Positions 41,631 to 48,807 of a stretch of DNA of 64,000 nucleotides are shown here, one piece after another (position 1 is the first letter of the stretch; every line of letters begins with the position of its first letter). The position numbers and the translations under genes were made by a program. The notes under the pieces are model-generated. The model saw only the letters and a list, made by a program, of their open reading frames with translations. It did not search any database and was not told the origin of the DNA. Origin of the DNA: Pseudomonas sp. dw_358 (GTDB taxonomy: Bacteria; Pseudomonadota; Gammaproteobacteria; Pseudomonadales; Pseudomonadaceae). Location of the stretch: contig NZ_JAAVUX010000001.1 of NCBI RefSeq assembly GCF_018449655.1, positions 682,001 to 746,000 on the forward strand, given 5' to 3'.

Positions 41631-41659
41631 GAAGGCCTCCCTCGGGAGGTCTTTTTTTT
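41631..41659 (+). terminator. Rho-independent terminator of glnA
   Basis: An 8-bp stem with one G-T pair (about 41633-41640 with 41645-41652) and a CTCG loop is followed by a run of T residues. It ends the glnA transcript 20 bases after the stop codon. Confidence 0.85.
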
Positions 41660-41782
41660 GGGCGCTCGATACAGCCTCGCAACAGGTTGCGCGAGCCTGG
41701 GCGGGCGATGTGTTCTATGCTGTGCAAGTCGGTCGCCACCCCTGCAGGTGCCTCCATTTCACACGATCCAGGTAAGCCGTCC

Positions 41783-42343
41783 ATGCGCCCACTGCTGCTC
41801 TTATTCGCCTTGTCTTTTGCTTTGCCGGCATCGGCGCAGATCTATAAATACATCGATGCCGACGGCCACACGGCCTTCAGCAGCCAGCCGCCAAACGGTA
41901 CCAAGGCCGAACCGATCGACCTGCAACCCCTGCCCAACGTGCAGACGCCGCCCAGCGATGGCGCCGCACCCACCCCAAGCGCCCCGGCAGCGGCAGGCAA
42001 GAACCCCGTCAGCGGCCCCAGCACACCTGTCGCGCCTGGCACCAAGGCGCTGCCCTACCAGCGCCTGGCGCTGACCGACCTGCCTACCGCTGAAGCCCTG
42101 CGCGCCAACAACGGCTCGTTTACCGTGGGCGTCGATGTGTCGCCGGCCTTGAGCGGCACTCGTCTGGTCCGCCTGGTGCTGGACGGCGAGATCTACGGCA
42201 ACCCGACCAACCAGGTCAAGGGCCTGCAGTTGACCAACCTCGATCGTGGTGACCACTCGCTGGCGGTGCAGGTGGTCGACGGCGATCAGATCATCCAGCA
42301 AAGCGGCGATGTCGACTTCACGGTACAGCGAGTTCATCAGTGA
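41783..42343 (+). CDS. DUF4124 domain-containing exported protein (first of two)
   Basis: A 186-residue exported protein. The signal peptide (LLLLFALSFALPASA) is followed by the DUF4124 motif QIYKYIDADGHTAFSSQPPNGTKAE, a Pro/Ala/Ser-rich linker (about 55-95) and a C-terminal beta domain (VDVSPALSGTRLVRLVLDGEIYG ... LDRGDHSLAVQVVDGDQIIQ) that looks Ig-like. Function is unknown. The frame is open far upstream into the terminator; the ATG at 41783 gives a clean signal peptide. The stop overlaps the next gene in GTGA. Confidence 0.8.
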   Translation: MRPLLLLFALSFALPASAQIYKYIDADGHTAFSSQPPNGTKAEPIDLQPLPNVQTPPSDGAAPTPSAPAAAGKNPVSGPSTPVAPGTKALPYQRLALTDLPTAEALRANNGSFTVGVDVSPALSGTRLVRLVLDGEIYGNPTNQVKGLQLTNLDRGDHSLAVQVVDGDQIIQQSGDVDFTVQRVHQ

Positions 42344-42948
42344 GGGCAGCCGAACGGTTTGTGCTGTGCCTGCTTTGCCTGATGCCGTTTCATTGCACCC
42401 TGGCCGCCACGGTCTACACCTACAAGGACGCCGACGGCAACACCGTATTCACCGATCAGGCGCGACCGGGGGCCAGGCGCATCGACGTGACGCCGACCAA
42501 CAGTGTGGAATCCACGCCCAAACCCGTGCACCGCGTTGCCCCATCGGCGCCCCCGCCGCCCGTGCAACAGCAATATCAGATGCTGCGGATTCTCACGCCA
42601 CTGCCTGATACCAGCGTGCAGCAGGAAGATGGCGCGATGATCGTGACCTTGGCCAGCGACCCAGCCTTGTACCCTGGCAACTATTACCGCGTGCTCATCG
42701 ATGACAACCCGGCGGGCGACCCCAGCCCCAGCCCCGTGTTCCCGCTGCAGAACATAGACCGTGGCGCCCACCAGCTTTCTGCGGAGATCATCGACGACCG
42801 CGGCCACGTCATCGAGCGCACCCCCAACCAGCCGTTCTTCATGCAGCGCATCTCGCTGTCGCAGAAGCGTCGCGTCCACCCCTGCCAGACCGCCGACTAT
42901 GGTGTGCGCCCGGAATGTCCGCTGTCGGCCAAGCCGGCCGACGATTGA
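42340..42948 (+). CDS. DUF4124 domain-containing exported protein (second of two)
   Basis: A 202-residue paralogue of the preceding gene. It has a signal peptide (FVLCLLCLMPFHCTLAA), then TVYTYKDADGNTVFTDQARPGARRI, a Pro-rich linker and the same C-terminal fold (LYPGNYYRVLIDDNP ... NIDRGAHQLSAEIIDDRGHVIE), plus an extra Cys pair near the end. The GTG start at 42340 overlaps the previous stop. The pair arose by duplication and sits between glnA and ntrB. No function is known. Confidence 0.8.
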   Translation: MRAAERFVLCLLCLMPFHCTLAATVYTYKDADGNTVFTDQARPGARRIDVTPTNSVESTPKPVHRVAPSAPPPPVQQQYQMLRILTPLPDTSVQQEDGAMIVTLASDPALYPGNYYRVLIDDNPAGDPSPSPVFPLQNIDRGAHQLSAEIIDDRGHVIERTPNQPFFMQRISLSQKRRVHPCQTADYGVRPECPLSAKPADD

Positions 42949-43202
42949 CTGGTCAAGCGCCCCTGTTTGGTGCATAAACGCGTGGCGGTCGCGCCATGCT
43001 TGCCCATCTTCACCCGCATTTGCCCATCGCAGGGCAAAGCCGCTCGGGAAATGGGCCGTCATTGCGCCTCGCCGGACAATTCGCGCTTCTTTTCGGAGCT
43101 TTGGTTTAGTTTTTGCAGTTTAAGTGCATCAGCGAATTATCGACGCGCGCGACTCGGACCTTACCGAGGCTGCAATGTGCCAAAAGAGGTCAACGACATC
43201 TA
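42949..43202. other. Region upstream of ntrB
   Basis: This 254-base gap precedes ntrB and probably holds its promoter. It is AT-rich around 43105-43145. I looked for -24/-12 elements and NtrC-type sites and found none I would report. No small gene is evident. Confidence 0.35.
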
Positions 43203-44288
43203 ATGACCATCAGTGATGCACTGCACCGACTGTTACTCGACAACCTGACCACTGCCACCATTTTGCTCAACTCCGAACTGCGGCTTGAGTACATGAACCC
43301 CGCAGCGGAGATGCTGCTGGCCATCAGTGGCCAGCGCAGCCATGGCCAGTTCATCAGCGAGTTGTTCACCGAGTCGGTCGAAGCCCTCAACTCCCTGCGC
43401 CAGGCCGTGGAACAAGCGCACCCGTTCACCAAGCGCGAAGCCATGCTCACCGCCCTCACCGGCCAGACCCTCACCGTCGATTACGCGGTCACCCCGATCC
43501 TCAGCCACGGTGAAACCCTGTTGTTGCTGGAGGTTCACCCACGCGATCGACTGCTGCGCATCACCAAGGAAGAAGCGCAACTGTCCAAGCAGGAAACCAC
43601 CAAGATGCTGGTGCGCGGCCTGGCCCACGAGATCAAGAACCCGCTGGGCGGCATCCGTGGCGCAGCACAACTGCTTGCCCGCGAACTGCCCGAAGAAAGC
43701 CTCAAGGACTACACCAACGTCATCATCGAAGAAGCCGACCGCCTGCGTAACCTGGTAGACCGGATGCTCGGCTCCAACAAGCTGCCGTCCCTGGCAATGA
43801 CCAACATCCATGAAGTGCTGGAACGGGTGTGCAGCCTGGTCGAGGCGGAAAGCCAAGGCTGCATCACTTTGGTGCGCGACTACGACCCAAGCATCCCGGA
43901 CGTGTTGATCGACCGGGAACAAATGATTCAGGCCGTGCTCAACATTGTGCGTAATGCCATGCAGGCCATCAGTGGCCAGAACGAACTGCGGCTGGGCCGC
44001 ATCAGCCTGCGCACCCGAGCGATGCGCCAGTTCACCATCGGCCACACGCGGCACCGGCTGGTCAGCAAAATCGAAATCATCGACAACGGGCCGGGTATTC
44101 CGGCCGAACTGCAGGAAACCATTTTTTACCCCATGGTCAGCGGGCGCCCGGATGGCACCGGCCTTGGCCTGGCAATCACCCAGAACATAATCAGTCAGCA
44201 CCAGGGGCTGATCGAGTGTGAAAGCCATCCTGGCCACACCACATTCTCGATCTTCCTGCCGCTGGAACAAGGAGCCGCTTCGTCATGA
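43203..44288 (+). CDS. ntrB: Nitrogen regulation sensor histidine kinase NtrB
   Basis: Cytosolic kinase/phosphatase that acts on NtrC in response to PII protein, 361 residues. An N-terminal PAS domain (about 10-115) is followed by the phosphoacceptor His142 in VRGLAHEIKNPLGGIRG. The ATPase motifs are NIVRNAMQAI (N box), DNGPGIP (G1) and GTGLGLAI (G2). It has no membrane segment, as expected for NtrB. The ntrC start overlaps the stop in ATGA. Confidence 0.97.
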   Translation: MTISDALHRLLLDNLTTATILLNSELRLEYMNPAAEMLLAISGQRSHGQFISELFTESVEALNSLRQAVEQAHPFTKREAMLTALTGQTLTVDYAVTPILSHGETLLLLEVHPRDRLLRITKEEAQLSKQETTKMLVRGLAHEIKNPLGGIRGAAQLLARELPEESLKDYTNVIIEEADRLRNLVDRMLGSNKLPSLAMTNIHEVLERVCSLVEAESQGCITLVRDYDPSIPDVLIDREQMIQAVLNIVRNAMQAISGQNELRLGRISLRTRAMRQFTIGHTRHRLVSKIEIIDNGPGIPAELQETIFYPMVSGRPDGTGLGLAITQNIISQHQGLIECESHPGHTTFSIFLPLEQGAASS

Positions 44289-45721
44289 GTCGTAGTGAAA
44301 CTGTCTGGATCGTCGATGACGACCGTTCCATCCGTTGGGTGCTGGAGAAGGCCCTGCAACAGGAAGGCATGACCACGCAAAGTTTCGACAGCGCCGACGG
44401 GGTCATGAGCCGCCTTGCCCGCCAGCAGCCTGACGTGATTATTTCCGATATCCGCATGCCGGGCGCCAGCGGCCTGGATCTGCTGGCACGCATTCGCGAA
44501 CAGCATCCTCGTCTGCCGGTCATCATCATGACCGCGCATTCGGACCTGGACAGCGCCGTGGCGTCGTATCAGGGCGGTGCATTCGAATACCTGCCAAAGC
44601 CGTTCGACGTCGACGAAGCAGTGTCCCTGGTCAAGCGCGCCAACCAGCACGCCCAGGAACAGCAGGGCCTGCACGAAGTGCCGGCGTTGACCCGCACCCC
44701 GGAAATCATCGGCGAAGCGCCGGCGATGCAGGAAGTGTTTCGCGCCATCGGCCGTCTCAGCCACTCCAACATCACCGTATTGATCAACGGCGAGTCGGGT
44801 ACCGGTAAAGAACTGGTGGCCCATGCGCTGCACCGCCACAGCCCACGGGCGGCTTCGCCGTTCATTGCGCTGAACATGGCGGCGATCCCCAAGGATTTGA
44901 TGGAGTCCGAACTGTTCGGCCACGAAAAGGGCGCGTTCACCGGTGCAGCCAACCTGCGCCGCGGGCGTTTCGAGCAGGCCGATGGTGGCACCTTGTTCCT
45001 CGATGAAATCGGTGACATGCCGGCGGATACCCAGACCCGTCTGTTGCGGGTGTTGGCCGATGGCGAGTTCTACCGCGTAGGCGGGCATACCCCGGTGAAG
45101 GTTGATGTACGAATCATCGCCGCGACCCACCAGAACCTCGAAACCCTGGTGCATGCCGGCAAATTCCGTGAAGACTTGTTCCACCGTCTCAACGTGATCC
45201 GTATCCATATCCCGCGCATGTCCGACCGCCGCGAGGACATCCCGACCCTCGCCCGGCATTTTCTCAGCCGCGCGGCCCAGGAGCTGGCCGTCGAGCCCAA
45301 GCTGCTGAAAAGCGAAACCGAGGAATACCTGAAGAACCTGCCGTGGCCCGGCAACGTGCGCCAGCTGGAAAATACCTGCCGCTGGATCACCGTCATGGCC
45401 TCGGGCCGTGAGGTGCACATCAGTGACCTTCCGCCGGAGCTACTGAGCCTGCCGCAGGACTCGGCCCCGGTCACCAACTGGGAACAGGCTCTGCGCCAAT
45501 GGGCGGATCAGGCCTTGGCGCGTGGCCAGTCCAGCTTGCTGGACAGCGCCGTGCCGAGCTTCGAACGGATCATGATCGAGACTGCCCTCAAGCACACCGC
45601 AGGCCGTCGCCGTGATGCTGCGGTGCTGCTGGGCTGGGGCCGCAACACCTTGACGCGCAAGATCAAGGAGCTGGGGATGAAGATCGACGGCGGGGACGAG
45701 GACGACAGCGACGACGCTTGA
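44285..45721 (+). CDS. ntrC: Nitrogen regulation response regulator NtrC
   Basis: Sigma-54 enhancer-binding activator of 478 residues. The receiver domain has phospho-acceptor Asp55 in [11 protein letters not shown]. The AAA+ domain has Walker A GESGTGKE, the sigma-54 contact loop [15 protein letters not shown] and [14 protein letters not shown] Fis-type DNA-binding domain ends the protein ([33 protein letters not shown]). It probably acts at glnA and at the repeat RNA downstream. A strong terminator follows within 15 bases. Confidence 0.97.
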   Translation: MSRSETVWIVDDDRSIRWVLEKALQQEGMTTQSFDSADGVMSRLARQQPDVIISDIRMPGASGLDLLARIREQHPRLPVIIMTAHSDLDSAVASYQGGAFEYLPKPFDVDEAVSLVKRANQHAQEQQGLHEVPALTRTPEIIGEAPAMQEVFRAIGRLSHSNITVLINGESGTGKELVAHALHRHSPRAASPFIALNMAAIPKDLMESELFGHEKGAFTGAANLRRGRFEQADGGTLFLDEIGDMPADTQTRLLRVLADGEFYRVGGHTPVKVDVRIIAATHQNLETLVHAGKFREDLFHRLNVIRIHIPRMSDRREDIPTLARHFLSRAAQELAVEPKLLKSETEEYLKNLPWPGNVRQLENTCRWITVMASGREVHISDLPPELLSLPQDSAPVTNWEQALRQWADQALARGQSSLLDSAVPSFERIMIETALKHTAGRRRDAAVLLGWGRNTLTRKIKELGMKIDGGDEDDSDDA

Positions 45722-45735
45722 TTTCCTGCACCGTT

Positions 45736-45770
45736 TAAAAAAGCCCGCGACCTGGTCGCGGGCTTTTTTA
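45736..45770 (+). terminator. Rho-independent terminator of ntrBC
   Basis: Near-perfect inverted repeat AAAAAAGCCCGCGACC / GGTCGCGGGCTTTTTT (45737-45752 and 45754-45769) with flanking A and T runs, 15 bases past the ntrC stop. It separates ntrBC from the RNA gene downstream. Confidence 0.9.
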
Positions 45771-45790
45771 TGGGCCGCTGAACTTATAAA

Positions 45791-45841
45791 ACCGAGCTTG
45801 CTCGGGAAGCAGGCGACGCACTCTTCCTGAGCAAGCTCGGT
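45791..45841. repeat. Extragenic palindrome (GGACCGAGCTTG type)
   Basis: Arms 45791-45809 and 45823-45841 are reverse complements over 19 bases with one mismatch. The core matches the palindromes near 13.45 and 24.9 kb. It lies just after the ntrC terminator. Confidence 0.75.
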
Positions 45842-46047
45842 CCTAAAGGTTCAGCCAAAGGCTCACGCAAACTCACCAAAGAGTTCAAAAAATCTCCGCT
45901 TTTGTGCACTGAACCGATTCGATGCACCGCCGCAAGGCGTGCAGCCTGGGCGCAGCGCGAACCAAAAACCCTCGATTGAAAATTCTTCATACGCTCCGAG
46001 CCCCGCAGATCAAGGCCTGCAGAGCATTGAGACATTAAAACTGAAAA

Positions 46048-46064
46048 CTGGCACGACCCCTGCA
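46048..46064 (+). promoter_or_regulatory. Sigma-54 promoter of the NrsZ-like RNA
   Basis: CTGGCACGACCCCTGCA matches YTGGCACGNNNNTTGCW except for one C in place of T. The GG (46050-46051) and GC (46062-46063) are 10 bases apart. The predicted start is near 46075. TGCAC half-sites at 45905-45909 and 45923-45927 and GTGCA at 45939-45943, about 130-170 bases upstream of that start, are possible NtrC contacts. They do not form a standard site. Confidence 0.8.
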
Positions 46065-46074
46065 ATAAGTAAAT

Positions 46075-46396
46075 TACGAGTGAGTGATCACTCCCCAGTT
46101 TTGGGGACCTTGGTACAGGCAGGCCGGGGATTCCCTCTTTTACACCGGGACGCGTGGCAACCATCGCCACACACTCCCGCCCTTTTGGGGACCTTGGTAC
46201 AGGCAGGCCGGGGATTCCCTTCTTTACAACAGGACGTGTGGCAACCATCGCCACACACTCCTGCCCTTTTGGGGACCTTGGTACAGGCAGGCCGGGGATT
46301 CCCTTCTTTACACCGGGACGTGTGGCATCCATCGCCACCCACTCCCACCCTTTTTGGGGACCTTGGTACAGGCAGGCCGGGGATTCCCTCTTTTAT
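46075..46396 (+). ncRNA. nrsZ: NrsZ-like nitrogen-regulated small RNA with four repeat modules
   Basis: A transcript of about 320 nt is predicted from the sigma-54 promoter at 46048. No credible protein gene follows on this strand until trmL at 46832. The body is 3.5 near-identical 84-bp units, each carrying GGGGACCTTGGTACAGGCAG and a GTGGC/GCCAC hairpin between units. The position directly after ntrC, the sigma-54 promoter and the repeated modules match NrsZ of P. aeruginosa, reported as NtrBC/RpoN-dependent, processed into three similar short modules and acting on rhlA. The 3' end is uncertain: TCTTTTATT after the last module may be it. Confidence 0.7.
46099..46395 (+). repeat. 84-bp tandem repeat, 3.5 copies
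   Basis: Units start at 46099, 46183, 46267 and 46352 (periods 84, 84 and 85; one extra T before the last). The fourth stops after about 44 bases, at ATTCCCTCTTTTA. Units differ at only a few positions, so expansion is recent or homogenised. Because 84 is a multiple of three, frames without stops exist on both strands with a 28-residue period. I regard these as non-coding. Confidence 0.95.
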
Positions 46397-46833
46397 TGCT
46401 CACGGAGAAGGATCTCCAGACGCCAGCGGCCATCTTCCTTCGCTCCACTCCACTCCCCATGCAATGGCCGCGCCGCCACCAGGTTCAAGAACAACCCTCG
46501 ATCGCTGTGAGCCACTTCCCAGTTGGCAAACTTGCCGTTGACCAGCAATTGACCCTTCTGCGCTGTACCCTGGGCTGCAAAAACCATGGCCACGGCACCG
46601 TCCACGTGCTCGCCGTGCAGCTGGGTCTCATGGTTGAACCACAGCACCAGCCTGTCGGGCTGGGCCTGCACTTCTTCAAGCTCGGCCGGCGTGGGCGCGG
46701 TGAGGCGGCCAATCATCATGCCGACCATCAAGGCGAATAGCGCGATGGAGCCCAATACACGGGGCCAGAGTTGCGAACGTTCCTTCGGATCGGGAGTAGA
46801 ATGCTTGCCGCCCTTAAGTTCGGAGCCGTGCAT
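46393..46833 (-). CDS. Conserved hypothetical membrane-anchored protein
   Basis: A 146-residue protein of unknown function. It has a short charged cytosolic start (MHGSELKGGKHSTPDPKER), one membrane helix (LGSIALFALMVGMMIG, about 27-43) and an outward domain of about 100 residues (LVLWFNHETQLHGEHVDGAVAMVF ... RGLFLNLVAARPLHGEW ... RRLEILLREQ-like end). I do not recognise a named family. The start codon overlaps that of the divergent trmL within CATG. The stop codon lies in the last bases of the repeat array, so the gene converges on the NrsZ-like RNA. Confidence 0.75.
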   Translation of the reverse strand: MHGSELKGGKHSTPDPKERSQLWPRVLGSIALFALMVGMMIGRLTAPTPAELEEVQAQPDRLVLWFNHETQLHGEHVDGAVAMVFAAQGTAQKGQLLVNGKFANWEVAHSDRGLFLNLVAARPLHGEWSGAKEDGRWRLEILLREQ

Positions 46834-47287
46834 GTTTCACGTCATCCTTTTTCAACCAGAAATACCACCTAATACCGGCAACATTATCAGGCTGTGCGCC
46901 AACAGCGGGTGCCATTTGCACCTGATCGAGCCAATCGGCTTCGAGCTGGACGACAAACGCCTGCGCCGCGCCGGCCTCGACTACCATGAGTACGCCACCC
47001 TGCAACGCCATACCGACCTCGCCAGCTGCCTGGAAAGCCTCGGCCAGCCGCGCCTGTTCGCCTTCACCACCAAGGGCTCGCGGCCGTTTCACGACGCCAG
47101 CTTCGAGAAAGGCGATGCCTTCCTCTTCGGCCCTGAAAGCCGCGGTCTGCCCGCCGAAGTGCTGGATGCGCTGGACGGTGACCACAAGCTGCGCCTGCCC
47201 ATGCGCGAAGGCTGCCGGAGCCTGAACCTGTCCAATACCGTGGCGGTGGCGGTGTATGAAGGGTGGCGGCAGTTGGGGTTTGCCTGA
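46832..47287 (+). CDS. trmL: tRNA (cytidine/uridine-34-2'-O)-methyltransferase TrmL
   Basis: SPOUT methyltransferase of 151 residues that modifies the wobble base of the tRNA-Leu pair. It shows PPNTGNIIRLCANSG near the start, then FLFGPESRGLP and the C-terminal knot LPMREGCRSLNLSNTVAVAVYE. The ATG at 46832 follows a GGAG site. It is divergent from, and overlaps, the start of the hypothetical membrane protein. Confidence 0.95.
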   Translation: MFHVILFQPEIPPNTGNIIRLCANSGCHLHLIEPIGFELDDKRLRRAGLDYHEYATLQRHTDLASCLESLGQPRLFAFTTKGSRPFHDASFEKGDAFLFGPESRGLPAEVLDALDGDHKLRLPMREGCRSLNLSNTVAVAVYEGWRQLGFA

Positions 47288-47340
47288 AGGCAGGCAGCAT
47301 CCATCCTGCAGGACCGACCGGTTCGGCAATGTCAGCAGCG

Positions 47341-47383
47341 GCTCGACAAACAAAAAACGCCCCGTAGGGCGTTTTTTTCGAGC
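47341..47383. terminator. Bidirectional terminator trmL / secB
   Basis: An 11-bp stem (AAAAAACGCCC at 47352-47362, GGGCGTTTTTT at 47367-47377) with a 4-base loop has T-runs on both strands. It is extended by an outer GCTCG/CGAGC pair. It lies between convergent stops. Confidence 0.9.
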
Positions 47384-47393
47384 GACCAGACCG

Positions 47394-47873
47394 TTACTGG
47401 ACGGTCGGAGCCTCGCCCGCTTCCTGCATGCGCTGCAGCTCTTGCGCATACAGGGCATCGAAGTTCACAGGGGCCAGCATCAGGGCCGGGAACGAGCCAC
47501 GGGTCACCAGGCTGTCCAGGGCTTCGCGGGCGTACGGGAACAGGATGTTCGGGCAGAACGCGCCGAGGGTGTGGCTCATGGCCCCCTCGTCGAGGTTCTT
47601 GATCAGGAAGATACCGGCCTGCTGCACTTCGGCAATGAAGGCCACTTCTTCACCGTTCTTGACGGTTACGGACAAGGTCAGCACGACTTCGAAGAAGTCC
47701 GATTCCAGCGGCTTCTGGCGGGTGTTCAGGTCCAGGGCAACGCTGGGCTCCCATTGCTGACGGAAGATCGCCGGGCTTTTCGGCGCCTCGAACGAGACGT
47801 CGCGCACGTAGATACGCTGCAGGGAGAATTGCGGTTCGTTATCGGTGGCGCCGTTTGCGACTTGCTCGGTCAT
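47394..47873 (-). CDS. secB: Protein-export chaperone SecB
   Basis: Tetrameric cytosolic chaperone that keeps preproteins unfolded and hands them to SecA, 159 residues. Landmarks are [19 protein letters not shown], the [18 protein letters not shown] strand and [32 protein letters not shown]. The ATG at 47873 has AAGGA 7 bases upstream. It is the last gene of a rhodanese-grxC-secB group, conserved in proteobacteria. Confidence 0.97.
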   Translation of the reverse strand: MTEQVANGATDNEPQFSLQRIYVRDVSFEAPKSPAIFRQQWEPSVALDLNTRQKPLESDFFEVVLTLSVTVKNGEEVAFIAEVQQAGIFLIKNLDEGAMSHTLGAFCPNILFPYAREALDSLVTRGSFPALMLAPVNFDALYAQELQRMQEAGEAPTVQ

Positions 47874-47908
47874 TGCAGATCCTTGATGACGGGACGTAGA
47901 AATAGGGT

Positions 47909-48163
47909 TCAGGCCTTGAGTAGCGCGTCGAGCTTGCCGGCGCGCTCCAGGGCAAACAAATCATCGCAGCCGCCGACATGGGTCTCGCCGATCCAGATCT
48001 GCGGCACTGAAGTACGGCCTGCCTTGCTGGACATTTCGGCGCGCAGCTGCGGCTTGCCGTCGACGCGAATCTCTTCGAAGGCGACGTTCTTGCTCTCCAA
48101 CAGCGACTTGGCGCGTATGCAGTAAGGGCACCAATCGCTGGAATACACGACGACGTGGGACAT
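47909..48163 (-). CDS. grxC: Glutaredoxin 3
   Basis: Dithiol glutaredoxin of 84 residues with the active site CPYC (Cys12 and Cys15) in [17 protein letters not shown], the cis-Pro segment TSVPQIWI and the glutathione-binding [11 protein letters not shown]. It reduces disulfides with glutathione in the cytosol. One base separates its start from the stop of the rhodanese-like gene. Confidence 0.96.
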   Translation of the reverse strand: MSHVVVYSSDWCPYCIRAKSLLESKNVAFEEIRVDGKPQLRAEMSSKAGRTSVPQIWIGETHVGGCDDLFALERAGKLDALLKA

Positions 48164-48164
48164 G

Positions 48165-48578
48165 TCACTTTACCAATGGCAGGTTGTCAGAGCGCCAGGT
48201 GGAAACACCGCCTGACAATTTAGCGGCATTGAAGCCGGCCTTGATCAGCGCAGCGCACGTAGTCCCCGAATGCTGGCCGATACTGTCGACGATGATCAGC
48301 GTCTTGGCCTTGTGCTTTTCCAGCTCGCCCATGCGCTCGGCGACTTTTTCCTGGGGGATGTTCAGTGCACCGACGATGTGCCCGCTGGAATAGTCTTTCT
48401 TGGCCCGGATATCGATCACCACGCCCTGGTCTGCATTGACCAGTGCGGTCAGCTCGCGGGTGCTCAGGCTGCGGCCGCCCTTGCCCATTTCCAGGACCAG
48501 CAACAGAACCAGCAACACGGCGAAAACACCGACGAGCAGATAGTGATTTGTGGCAAATTCGATGAAGTGAGCAAGCAT
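48165..48578 (-). CDS. Rhodanese-like domain membrane protein, active-site Cys absent
   Basis: A 137-residue YibN-type protein. It has an N-terminal membrane helix (LLVGVFAVLLVLLLVLEMG, about 13-31) and one rhodanese domain (STRELTALVNADQGVVIDIRAKKDYSSGHIVGALNIP). The loop that normally holds the catalytic Cys reads IIVDSIGQHSGTTCAAL: the Cys position is Asp, and the only Cys is ten residues later. Sulfurtransferase activity is therefore unlikely. The ATG at 48578 is chosen because an open frame upstream has no features. First gene before grxC and secB. Confidence 0.82.
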   Translation of the reverse strand: MLAHFIEFATNHYLLVGVFAVLLVLLLVLEMGKGGRSLSTRELTALVNADQGVVIDIRAKKDYSSGHIVGALNIPQEKVAERMGELEKHKAKTLIIVDSIGQHSGTTCAALIKAGFNAAKLSGGVSTWRSDNLPLVK

Positions 48579-48807
48579 CAGCGGGTTCCAGAGCTTAAAA
48601 ATGTGGGCCAGTATACACAGCCGCCAAGGGCCGCCAAAGCCCGTCGGGCAGTCGTCATGATGGAACTGTGCCCCAGTTGCTAATGTCTGTGCAGTGAAAT
48701 CCGTTTTCCGGGCCCTGGCCTTCCTTCCAGACGCAAAGTCGGTTGCTTGCAACCGGTGCCAATGCCCTAAAATGCACCTCTACCTTGAACAACAACGAGT
48801 GGGATCC

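Noticed and set aside
42949..43202. NtrC site or sigma-54 promoter before ntrB
   Set aside because: Only a lone GGTGCA half-site near 42969; no -24/-12 element with correct spacing.
45784..46338. Minus-strand 184-residue open frame with GIPGLPVPRSPK repeats
   Set aside because: Same repeat artefact. It crosses the sigma-54 promoter and the 45.8-kb palindrome and has no family features.
46099..46395. CRISPR array
   Set aside because: Whole 84-bp units repeat with no unique spacers, and no cas genes are near.
46084..46740. Long plus-strand open frame through the repeats (MITPQFWGPWYRQAGDSL...)
   Set aside because: It exists because the 84-base unit is a multiple of three. It has no ribosome site, it runs antisense through the hypothetical membrane gene, and a parallel open frame exists on the other strand.
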